Shown here piece after piece: positions 1-6,636 of a DNA stretch of 13,387 bases (positions within the stretch are counted from its first letter, which is position 1; every line of letters begins with the position of its first letter). The stretch spans positions 1 to 13,387 of the forward strand of contig CAZTZK010000033.1 of NCBI GenBank assembly GCA_964618065.1. Direction: 5' to 3'. The translations under genes and the position numbers were made by a program. The notes below the pieces were generated by a model. The model did no database searches and was not told the DNA's origin. It saw only the letters and a list, made by a program, of their open reading frames with translations. This DNA comes from M55B174 sp964618065 (GTDB taxonomy: Bacteria > Patescibacteriota > Minisyncoccia > CAIUEV01 > JAHKAQ01).

Positions 1-200
1 GAAGGAAGAATTCATAGAATTAGGAAATTATTGTTCAGAAGTAGATAGATTTAATCAAAATTTAACTGAATGGTTAATTGAGTATAATTTTAACAGACCA
101 CATGAAACATTAGGCTATAAAACTCCAATTAATTTTAGCAAGGAAGTGTTACCTATGTACCCGTCAAGTACATGCTCTTGCCATAATTTAATTTAAAGTC
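1..200 (+). mobile_element. 3' end of an insertion sequence (IS3/IS481-like), cut by the window edge
   Basis: Only the last part of the element is inside the window, recognised from the C-terminus of its transposase (2-196). Such elements normally end shortly after the transposase stop codon, so the right boundary should be near 160-215. The left end lies outside, so the terminal inverted repeat and target duplication cannot be identified here and the end coordinate is approximate. Confidence 0.5.
2..196 (+). CDS. Transposase, integrase-core C-terminus (partial, 5' end outside window)
   Basis: This frame is open from the window edge and ends in TAA at 194-196, giving 64 residues. The segment YNFNRPHETLGYKTP is the conserved tail of DDE integrase-core (rve) transposases of the IS3/IS481 kind. 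It is preceded by the usual helix with F-N-x-N-L-x-x-W. This tail lies just after the catalytic glutamate region, so the DDE residues themselves are upstream of the window. The last residues (MYPSSTCSCHNLI) resemble the ends of transposases I associate with CPR genomes; that is recollection, not a search result. Whether the copy is intact cannot be judged. The -35 box of a promoter for the next gene lies inside the last codons. Family-level assignment is firm; the exact IS family is not. Confidence 0.85.
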   Translation, partial: KEEFIELGNYCSEVDRFNQNLTEWLIEYNFNRPHETLGYKTPINFSKEVLPMYPSSTCSCHNLI

Positions 201-206
201 TATAAT
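178..206 (+). promoter_or_regulatory. Sigma-70-type promoter at the transposase 3' end
   Basis: TTGCCA at 178-183 (five of six matches to the -35 consensus) and TATAAT at 201-206 (perfect -10) are separated by exactly 17 bp. Transcription would start near 213, leaving a leader of about 40 nt that carries the AGGAGG at 239-244 before the ATG at 253. The -35 lies in transposase coding sequence and the -10 lies just after the stop codon. Confidence 0.75.
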
Positions 207-252
207 TTTCGTTAAAATAAAGTTCTTTAAATTCAAAAAGGAGGTGGACAAG

Positions 253-504
253 ATGGGAAATTTTTTAGATAGCAGAAGAAAACTCTCCCAGTATAATAAT
301 AAAATTGTCCGATTTTGGCTGGAGGATAAGATTGAAAAATTTGGAAGAGTTGTTTTGGATGAAGAAAATATGAAAATAGAATCCGGCAGCTCAATAGATG
401 GAAGTCTTCCTCCTCTTACGACTTCTTTCTCCGTTGCAGATTTAAGAGGAAAAGGAGGATTAAAAATATGCCCCATAAAAATAGAAGAAATAAGAGGAAA
501 ATAG
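253..504 (+). CDS. Small hypothetical protein, 83 aa, beside the transposase
   Basis: I do not recognise this protein. The start is ATG 253: AGGAGG at 239-244 sits 8 nt upstream, whereas the in-frame GTG at 244 overlaps that Shine-Dalgarno and is unlikely. There is no signal peptide or membrane segment, so it should be cytoplasmic. The first half is charged and has alternating hydrophobic stretches (KIVRFWLEDK, then FGRVVLDEENMKIE) that could form beta strands. A Ser/Pro/Thr-rich turn and a final strand-like KICPIKIEEI follow. This pattern would fit a small beta-barrel, but that is speculation. The gene has its own promoter (178-206) and terminator (519-545), so it is a complete single-gene unit. 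That signal set makes it a believable gene despite its size. Confidence 0.7.
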   Translation: MGNFLDSRRKLSQYNNKIVRFWLEDKIEKFGRVVLDEENMKIESGSSIDGSLPPLTTSFSVADLRGKGGLKICPIKIEEIRGK

Positions 505-518
505 TTTTACCCTCTTAG

Positions 519-545
519 AAAGCAATCTTTTAAAGATTGCTTTTA
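519..545 (+). terminator. Intrinsic terminator after the 83-aa gene
   Basis: AAAGCAATC (519-527) pairs with GATTGCTTT (535-543) around an A/T-rich loop, and the repeat is perfect out to 12 bp when the loop bases are included. A short T run ends at 544. It begins 15 nt after the TAG stop at 502-504. Confidence 0.7.
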
Positions 546-601
546 AAATGAATTGAATCCAAATAAAAAATCAGTTTAGAAGTTTGAGTTCGTACAAGCC
601 C

Positions 602-630
602 TTGACTTATTATATTTTTTATGATATAAT
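602..630 (+). promoter_or_regulatory. Near-consensus sigma-70 promoter
   Basis: TTGACT at 602-607 (five of six) and TATAAT at 625-630 (perfect) are separated by 17 bp. The predicted start is near 637, giving a leader of about 43 nt before the ATG at 680. It is among the best promoter matches in the window, even allowing for the AT-rich background. Confidence 0.85.
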
Positions 631-679
631 TCGGTTTTAAGTAGTACCTTAAAAATTTAATTTAAAAGGAGGAGAAAAG

Positions 680-1075
680 ATGGAGAGATTGAAAAAGGAA
701 AGGTTAAAAGTTTACTTAAAGATTGCTGGAATTTTCACAATATTACTTGTTTTAATTTGGATAGATGAAGCGAGATCATGTGGGCTACCCCCTATGATGG
801 AGGAAGGACTCGCGGTTGAGTGTTGGGAGAATATAAGTAATATAAAAGACAAGAAAGAAATGGAGGAAAAAATTGTCTCTGAGATAACCTTTTATGCTCT
901 TGAGCGAAAAAGGTTATATTTTGGAGCAGACACAATAGAAGAAGTGTCTCTCCATCCCTTAGAACTAGGATTATCAGCAAGAAAGTTGATAAACTTGCTG
1001 TATAATCCAAGAGACAAGGATTACAAAAAATTCAAGAATCATTGGAGAGTTATAAAAAAAATAGCTTCCCAGTGA
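680..1075 (+). CDS. Hypothetical membrane-anchored small protein, 131 aa
   Basis: I do not recognise this protein. The start is well fixed: AGGAGG at 667-672 lies 7 nt before ATG 680. Residues 1-10 are strongly basic and are followed by a hydrophobic helix at about 13-28, so the N-terminus is a signal anchor with the remainder outside the membrane. Two cysteines (C34, C48) follow the helix in a Pro/Gly-rich stretch and could form a disulfide or a metal site. There is no lipobox. Residues 55-131 are charged and probably helical, and the C-terminus is basic. The gene has its own promoter and terminator and ends in TGA, which confirms that TGA is a stop in this genome. No functional partner is apparent, and flanking signals rather than homology make it credible. 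Confidence 0.75.
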   Translation: MERLKKERLKVYLKIAGIFTILLVLIWIDEARSCGLPPMMEEGLAVECWENISNIKDKKEMEEKIVSEITFYALERKRLYFGADTIEEVSLHPLELGLSARKLINLLYNPRDKDYKKFKNHWRVIKKIASQ

Positions 1076-1081
1076 TTTTAT

Positions 1082-1111
1082 AAACCCTAAGAAAAATTTC
1101 TTAGGGTTTTT
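1082..1111 (+). terminator. Intrinsic terminator after the 131-aa gene
   Basis: AAACCCTAAGAA pairs perfectly with TTCTTAGGGTTT (1082-1109) around a four-base loop, followed by T residues to 1111. It begins 6 nt after the TGA stop. It is a strong hairpin for such an AT-rich region. Confidence 0.85.
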
Positions 1112-1148
1112 GATTTTCCTCTTAAAAATAAAAAATGTTTATTACCAA

Positions 1149-1177
1149 TTGCCTAGCTTTTAATTTTAAGTTATCTT
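1149..1177 (+). promoter_or_regulatory. Possible promoter of pheST
   Basis: TTGCCT (1149-1154) and TATCTT (1172-1177) are spaced 17 bp apart, placing a start near 1184 and a leader of only about 15 nt. The -10 is a four-of-six match, so this is tentative. The gap between the preceding terminator and pheS is too short for a T-box or a leader-peptide attenuator, and none is visible. Confidence 0.4.
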
Positions 1178-1198
1178 AAAAGAACTAAAAAATTAACT

Positions 1199-2221
1199 AT
1201 GGAAAAGAATTCACCTCAAAAATTAAAAGTTGAACTTGAGCAAATTCATTCTCTTGATAATTTAGATGCTCTGGAGAAAGAATATCTGGGCAGCAAAGGA
1301 AAAGTTAAAGAAATGCTGAAAGAGATTGGCAAACTCCCTCCAGAGAAAAGAAAGAGTCGTGCAATTATAGTCCAGAAAGAGGCTCAAGAAATTCGGGAAA
1401 TGTTAGCTTCTAAAAGAAAAACTTTGGCGTCCTCTAAACTAGAAGAAAATTTACAAGAACAAGCTGAAAATTTAAGTTTTCAACCTCCTAAAATAGGCCA
1501 TCTTCATCCTATTACTCAAACTATTCGGGAACTCAATAATTTTTTTGAAGAGATGGGTTATAGTGTAATGGAAGATCTGGAATTAGAAACAGATGAATTT
1601 TGTTTCCAAAGATTAAATGTGCCTCCGGATCATCCCGCTAGAGCCATGCAAGATACCCTTTACATAAAAGAACCTAATTATCTTTTAAGGACACATACTT
1701 CTTCTATTGAAGCCAGGGTCTTAGATAAATTTAAGCCTCCTCTAAAAGTAGTCAGTCCCGGAAAAGTTTACCGCAATGAAAAAGTTAATAAGAGCAATCA
1801 CTTCGTTTTCCACCATTACCAAGGATTAGTAGTCTTACCGGAAGTAAGCCTAAAAGATCTTTTTGGTACCTTTACAAAACTTTTCAAAAGACTCTACGGA
1901 CCAAAAACTATTTTACGCTATCGTAATAAATATTATCCCGAAGTAGAACCGGGCGCCGGAGTTGATATGCAATGTTTCAATTGTAAAGGCAAGGGATGCC
2001 GTCTTTGCAAGGGAGTAGGCTGGATAGAAATGGGAGGCGCTGGTATTGTTCATCCTCAAGTACTAAAAATGGCCGGAATTGACCCCAAAAAGTGGCGAGG
2101 GTTTGCTTTTGGTTTAGGTTTGGATCGTTGGGTAATGGCCAAATATAAAATAAACGACATTAGAACCCTTTTAGGGGGAAATTTAGGATATAAACCATTT
2201 GAAAATGAAAATACTCTATAG
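1199..2221 (+). CDS. pheS: Phenylalanine--tRNA ligase, alpha subunit
   Basis: This is the catalytic subunit of the alpha2-beta2 enzyme that charges tRNA-Phe in the cytoplasm. At 340 residues it is normal length for the family. Residues 1-95 form the N-terminal coiled-coil region used for tRNA contact. The class II core follows: motif 1 around 102-121, motif 2 at about 187-212 (GKVYRNEKVNKSNHFVFHH), and motif 3 at 301-311 (GFAFGLGLDR). Ala303 in the FAFG segment corresponds to the alanine that shapes the Phe pocket in E. coli PheS. Four cysteines (C259, C262, C267, C270) form a CxxC-x4-CxxC knuckle just before the conserved GGAGIVHP, where E. coli has a short loop. No Shine-Dalgarno precedes ATG 1199. 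The 3' end overlaps pheT, so the two are one operon. Confidence 0.97.
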   Translation: MEKNSPQKLKVELEQIHSLDNLDALEKEYLGSKGKVKEMLKEIGKLPPEKRKSRAIIVQKEAQEIREMLASKRKTLASSKLEENLQEQAENLSFQPPKIGHLHPITQTIRELNNFFEEMGYSVMEDLELETDEFCFQRLNVPPDHPARAMQDTLYIKEPNYLLRTHTSSIEARVLDKFKPPLKVVSPGKVYRNEKVNKSNHFVFHHYQGLVVLPEVSLKDLFGTFTKLFKRLYGPKTILRYRNKYYPEVEPGAGVDMQCFNCKGKGCRLCKGVGWIEMGGAGIVHPQVLKMAGIDPKKWRGFAFGLGLDRWVMAKYKINDIRTLLGGNLGYKPFENENTL

Positions 2222-4244
2222 TCAACTTAAAAAACTTGTTCCGGGATTGAAAGCCAGCCCTCTAAAAGTAGGGGAAGCTTTAACTTTAACCGGATTTATG
2301 ATGGATGGACTTGAAAAAATCAGCTATCAAGAGAAAGAAGATTATTTGATTGGATTAGAAATAAGGCAGAATAGGGCTGATTGTCTCTCGGTTTTGGGTA
2401 TCGCTCAAGAAGTTGCCGCTTACTGGGGGCTAAAATGTCGTAATCCCCTGCATTTGCTTCAAAACGAAAATTTAATAACTTCTAAACCATTAGAATTTAA
2501 AACCTTCTCCCAAAAACAATCTCTAGCCATAGAAATCAGAGACAAAGAACCAATTCATAGAATTTTAGCTGTGGAAATAAAAAATTTACAGAATAAAAAA
2601 TCTCCAAAGTGGTTAAAAGATTTTTTAAGTTTTTATGAAATAAATAGTGTTAATTTTTTAGTTGATTTATCCAACTATGTAATGCTGATTACCGGTTACC
2701 CTTCTCATTTGCTTGATAAAAATAAAATTCAAGGAGAGCTTACTTGGTCCTTAAACAAAAATTTTTCAGAGATAACTACTCTAGATAATTCTAAAATAAA
2801 ATTAGGGCGTAAAGAAGATTTAATTATTCAAGATCAAAAAAATATTTTAGCTTTAGCGGGAATAATTGGAGGGAAAATAGCCGCTCTTGGACTTAAAACC
2901 AATTCTATAATTGCTGAAATGGCAATTTACGACAGAACTTTAATAAGAAGAAATTCCAGTAATCTTAAAATAGTTACTGAGGCTAGTAACCGATTAGAAA
3001 AAGATTTGGATACTTGTTCCGCTACCGATGCTTTTAATTTATTAATATCTCTTATTTTAGATAATTGCGGTGGAGAAATCGTCAGTAAAATCTTTGATTT
3101 TTATCCTCAAAGGAGAAAAGTACCGACATTAAAACTTGATCTTCAAGATCCCGGAAGTTACGCCGGAATTGAAATTTCCCCTCAAGAGGTAATATCCTCT
3201 TTAAAAAATTTAAGGTTTCAAGTAAAACAAAAGAAGCAATTGGTTGAAGTAACTCCGCCTTCGGATAGAATGGACATTAACATTAAAGAAGATTTGGTAG
3301 AAGAAGTAATCAGAATGGTAGGTTATGACAAAATTCCAGTGAATCAACCTCCTCGTTTAGAGATAGTTGATAAGATAACTCCCTTATCTCTTAAATTAGC
3401 TGAAAAAATAAAAGACACTTTAACAATTTTAGGGTTTGATGAAATTCTTTCTTCTCCATTAATTAAAAAAGAGGAGAATGAAAAAGTAAACTACCGAAAT
3501 TGGGAAATTATTACTACCCAAAATTCAGTTAATGAAGAATATCCCGAATTACGGCAATCTATGGCGCCAGGTCTTATGCATCAAGCCAAAGAATATTCCA
3601 AGAGAGGGATAAAAGAAATAAATATTTTTGAAATTGGAAAGATATTTGGAGAAAAAAATGGAAAATATTATGAGCAGGACGCCTTAGGCATCTTAATTGA
3701 TAAGCCTCAAGAGGAAAAAGCACTCCCAAAAATGGAACAGTCCGTTGAAAAATGTTTGAGAGCTTTAGGAATTGATGAAATTCAATGGTTTAAATCTAAA
3801 AAAACACCTTTAAACGCCAATCCTCATTCCTGTTGGGATTTAATTATCGGAGAAAAAAATATCGGCATTCTTTATAAATTAAAGACAAATTCTGAAAAAA
3901 CAGGGAATTTTTATTTTGCAGAAATAGATCTCTCTCAAACTGCTCGATCTTTAAAAAGATATCATCCGGAACCTACTGTAGAACTGACTAAAAAAATAGT
4001 TACTTTGGATGTAAACTTGGAATTACCTTTAGATACAGAAATACCTTTGGACAATCTCGTTAGTGAAAAGATAAAAGAAATAAGGCAACAAATAGGAGGG
4101 GCCAACCTTTGGAGTTTAAAGGTTCGTGATATTTTCCCTCTTAAAAATAAAGTTCGTTGTACTCTCCGAATTTCTTACAAAGAGCTATCTGATCCTCAAG
4201 CAAAAAAATTACACAATAAAGTTTTTAAACTAAAGAAATATTAA
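2205..4244 (+). CDS. pheT: Phenylalanine--tRNA ligase, beta subunit, short form without EMAP domain
   Basis: This is the beta subunit of phenylalanyl-tRNA synthetase, needed for tRNA binding and for hydrolysing mischarged Tyr-tRNA-Phe. I prefer ATG 2205 (679 aa, MKILYSQLKK aligning with the usual MKxSxxWLK start) over the in-frame TTG at 2199; either overlaps pheS. Residues below count from the TTG. The B1 domain runs straight from GFMMDGLEK (about 32-40) into GLEIRQNRADCLSVLGIAQE (52-71), so the roughly 110-residue OB/EMAP tRNA-binding insertion normally found here is absent. The B3/B4 editing domain (118-271, with ALAGIIGG), B5 (308-380, ending GYDKIP), the catalytic-like core and the C-terminal FDX-ACB anticodon-binding domain (588-681) are all present. 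Typical bacterial PheT has nearly 800 residues. The gene ends four bases into the convergent gene. Confidence 0.96.
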   Translation: MKILYSQLKKLVPGLKASPLKVGEALTLTGFMMDGLEKISYQEKEDYLIGLEIRQNRADCLSVLGIAQEVAAYWGLKCRNPLHLLQNENLITSKPLEFKTFSQKQSLAIEIRDKEPIHRILAVEIKNLQNKKSPKWLKDFLSFYEINSVNFLVDLSNYVMLITGYPSHLLDKNKIQGELTWSLNKNFSEITTLDNSKIKLGRKEDLIIQDQKNILALAGIIGGKIAALGLKTNSIIAEMAIYDRTLIRRNSSNLKIVTEASNRLEKDLDTCSATDAFNLLISLILDNCGGEIVSKIFDFYPQRRKVPTLKLDLQDPGSYAGIEISPQEVISSLKNLRFQVKQKKQLVEVTPPSDRMDINIKEDLVEEVIRMVGYDKIPVNQPPRLEIVDKITPLSLKLAEKIKDTLTILGFDEILSSPLIKKEENEKVNYRNWEIITTQNSVNEEYPELRQSMAPGLMHQAKEYSKRGIKEINIFEIGKIFGEKNGKYYEQDALGILIDKPQEEKALPKMEQSVEKCLRALGIDEIQWFKSKKTPLNANPHSCWDLIIGEKNIGILYKLKTNSEKTGNFYFAEIDLSQTARSLKRYHPEPTVELTKKIVTLDVNLELPLDTEIPLDNLVSEKIKEIRQQIGGANLWSLKVRDIFPLKNKVRCTLRISYKELSDPQAKKLHNKVFKLKKY

Positions 4245-5206
4245 TCTAGAATCTCTTCTACTTTTACCTGCATTGTTCCTTGAGCAAGGCTTCCGATTTT
4301 TTCAAAAGCTTTCTTGTCGAGGTCAATTATTTTATCTTCTGAAAAAGGACCTCTATCATTAACTTGAACAATAATACTTTTGCCACTGGCAGTATTGGTA
4401 ACTCTAAGCCAAGTTCCTAAAGGATGTTTTAAAGAAGCACAAGCCATAGTCCCCGTATGAGAATACCAGCTAGCCTTACCTTTATAGGTTTCCCCTACTT
4501 CTATTTTTGTTCCGTGAAGAATCACTTTGGTAATCGGTTTTTTAGTTATCCGAGAAGAAATTTTTGTTTTATCTATTTGCTTACCGTCAGCATAAGTAAT
4601 TAAATAAGTATTTTCTCTGATACCTGTCTCTCCCTCTCTCTCTGTTAAAGTTTTTCTCCATTTCAGATCAGGATCATTTTTTTCAATAGTTTCAAAATCA
4701 ATCTTTTCTTCTTCGGTAATTTTTTCTTCATTGATCCTAATAATAACAACCTCCATATTACGGAAAACTTTAGATTCTTTAGTATAGTTTATTTTATCTA
4801 AGTGGTTTAATTCTACGTTTGCTTCAGCTAAAACTTCACTTATAGTTTCTTGGAATGTTTTAATTTCTAACTCTTGACTATCAACTTTCACATTTAGAGG
4901 GATTTTTCTTTTGATAATTATTCGTGTCCCTGCATTTATTGGAGATTCTAAAAAAGGAAAAACATAATCCCCTTCATCTAAAGATAAGTGATGCTCTTTT
5001 AGAAAATTTTCTACGGTTTTAGCAGTTGTAGAAATTTCAAAAAAACATCCATCATAATTTACGCCAATCAAATTACTATCTTGATTCCAATCAAAACTTG
5101 CCGGCTTAGAAAAATACTTTATAAGAAAATAAAAAAATCCCGTAACTACAACTAAGGTCAGAATTATAATAACAATAAACTTTTTTACTTCCTTCTTTTT
5201 AGGCAT
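4241..5206 (-). CDS. Membrane-anchored DUF348-G5-double-psi beta-barrel (RlpA/3D-like) wall protein
   Basis: This 321-residue cell-surface protein probably acts on peptidoglycan. A basic N-terminus and one helix (about 10-30) anchor it. Two DUF348 repeats follow (about 49-98 and 104-152), then a G5-like segment (about 156-232), then a double-psi beta-barrel from GKASWYS (243-249) to the end. The barrel keeps the RlpA hallmarks GTWLRVTN and VNDRGPF with its aspartate, and IDLD. The layout matches Firmicute and actinobacterial YabE/Rpf-type proteins (DUF348-G5-catalytic domain). In RlpA and related barrels this fold has lytic transglycosylase activity; activity here is inferred. The barrel is compact, and the acidic loop residues seen in Pseudomonas RlpA are not obvious. 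There is no Shine-Dalgarno. A TATTAT lies 7 nt before the ATG, which could suit a leaderless transcript. It is the last gene of a leftward cluster. Confidence 0.88.
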   Translation of the reverse strand: MPKKKEVKKFIVIIILTLVVVTGFFYFLIKYFSKPASFDWNQDSNLIGVNYDGCFFEISTTAKTVENFLKEHHLSLDEGDYVFPFLESPINAGTRIIIKRKIPLNVKVDSQELEIKTFQETISEVLAEANVELNHLDKINYTKESKVFRNMEVVIIRINEEKITEEEKIDFETIEKNDPDLKWRKTLTEREGETGIRENTYLITYADGKQIDKTKISSRITKKPITKVILHGTKIEVGETYKGKASWYSHTGTMACASLKHPLGTWLRVTNTASGKSIIVQVNDRGPFSEDKIIDLDKKAFEKIGSLAQGTMQVKVEEILD

Positions 5207-5285
5207 TTAAAATATAATAAAAATATCTTTCTGAATTAAGAATAAAAATGTTCAAAAACAGTTTTCAGAAAAAAAGGCATATTTT

Positions 5286-6584
5286 TTAACCGATTAAAAG
5301 TTTGCGGGGAATTTTTACTTTATCCTCTTTTCGTTTACCAATAACGACAAACTTTTGAACTAGAGTAAGTTTAGGATTAATTTTTTTATGAATCTTTTTA
5401 TATTCAATCGCTATCTTTTGGCCTTGTTTATAAATCTTAAAATAACCTAATTGAAATGAGGGATAATAAACAGCCGGTAAAAATAAAAAACGGGAGGTTA
5501 TCTTTTTTAGTTTCTTAGTCCAGGCACCTGTATTGATAACAACTCGCCGACCTATTTTCTTAACTGAAGTTAAGTGGGTATGACCGTAAACGTAAATAAA
5601 TTTTTGGGGATCTTCTTTAAATATTTTTCGAGCAGCTGCTAAATAGGCTTTTTCTTTCTTAGCCCTTAAGTTTCCAGGTCCTGAGAATTCATACCTTTTT
5701 AAAGTTCTACGTACATCTTTAATAAAGAAAAAAAGAGGGATAAAAAAAACAATTGCGGAAGCAATAAATAAAAGCAAAACAACAATATCAATAAGAATAA
5801 TGGCGTCTATTAAATCTCCTAGGATAGGAAAATAGTCTCCTACTCTTCTAGTAAAAATACTTGTTCCTATAACTTTCGTTTTTTCAAGAGTAAGACCTGC
5901 TAGAACAAAAAAACTAATACTAAAGAATAAGAAAAAGGGTAATAAGGTATAGCGAAGGATAGGGCTCATTTCCCGATAAAAATGATTAGAGAATAACCAA
6001 TTGGGAATACGTTCATGGGGGTAAACTGACCCTAAATCTTTTAACCATTCTTGACGTCCCAAAGAAGAATATTTGTTAGCACCCCCTACAATCTTATTGG
6101 TAATGTAATATCCTAGCGGAGTAGCATTAGGATCACCAAAGTTAGAAATATAATTAAAACTGTCATATTGGCTTCCGTGTTCAATGTGAATTTTTTTACC
6201 GGCAACTTTTCTCTCTATAAAACACTGAGGCTCTAAATGAATTCCGTATTTTTCAAGCAATGGTTTAAAATCAGGATAACAGGCTAATTCATAATCGTGG
6301 TTGCCGGGAATAATTGTGATTCTAATTTTCTGACCAACTTTTTGAAAACAATTAAATAATCTTGGATGAGCCTTTATAACAGATTCTAATTTAGCAACTC
6401 CTTCTAAATTATTGATCTCCCAAAAGCCAAAAGTGTCACCAACAATTATGAGTTCTATATTTTCTCCCTTATCTTCTAATTCTTCCAAAAAATTAATGAG
6501 CTCTTTTTCAGGCTCATAAACAGAAGCGTTTTTACCACCACTAATATGCAAATCGCTTATAAAATAATATTTTTTAGAAACCAT
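5286..6584 (-). CDS. Calcineurin-like metallophosphoesterase with an internal two-helix membrane insertion
   Basis: This is a binuclear-metal phosphoesterase of 432 residues. The metal-binding motifs are visible in order: SDLH (D11, H13), VGDTF (D50), GNHD (N95-D97), EHGS (H136) and GHTH (H335, H337). Between the fourth and fifth motifs lies an insertion with two hydrophobic segments at about 210-232 and 258-290. A pair of helices returns the chain to the same side, so both halves of the active site can meet in the cytoplasm. The second segment is long and could itself be a hairpin, but that would give an odd topology. The N-terminus resembles the LpxH/YkuE-like branch, yet the substrate cannot be told. 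No lipid A genes are present here, and an LpxH role would be unexpected in a CPR organism. It sits between a glycosyltransferase and a wall protein, so an envelope lipid or polymer substrate is a reasonable guess. Confidence 0.9.
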   Translation of the reverse strand: MVSKKYYFISDLHISGGKNASVYEPEKELINFLEELEDKGENIELIIVGDTFGFWEINNLEGVAKLESVIKAHPRLFNCFQKVGQKIRITIIPGNHDYELACYPDFKPLLEKYGIHLEPQCFIERKVAGKKIHIEHGSQYDSFNYISNFGDPNATPLGYYITNKIVGGANKYSSLGRQEWLKDLGSVYPHERIPNWLFSNHFYREMSPILRYTLLPFFLFFSISFFVLAGLTLEKTKVIGTSIFTRRVGDYFPILGDLIDAIILIDIVVLLLFIASAIVFFIPLFFFIKDVRRTLKRYEFSGPGNLRAKKEKAYLAAARKIFKEDPQKFIYVYGHTHLTSVKKIGRRVVINTGAWTKKLKKITSRFLFLPAVYYPSFQLGYFKIYKQGQKIAIEYKKIHKKINPKLTLVQKFVVIGKRKEDKVKIPRKLLIG

Positions 6585-6636
6585 TAGAGCTTATATCTAA
6601 TTAAATAATTTCAATCTTCTTTAAAAAAATGATAAT

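Noticed and set aside
244..252. GTG start three codons upstream for the 83-aa protein
   Set aside because: It overlaps the AGGAGG at 239-244, leaving no room for ribosome spacing; ATG 253 is at ideal distance.
153..476. 107-codon reading frame on the minus strand
   Set aside because: It lies opposite the transposase end, the promoter and the 83-aa gene, has no start signals, and reads as a low-complexity shadow.
792..1010. 72-codon minus-strand frame
   Set aside because: Fully inside the 131-aa gene, which has its own promoter, ribosome site and terminator.
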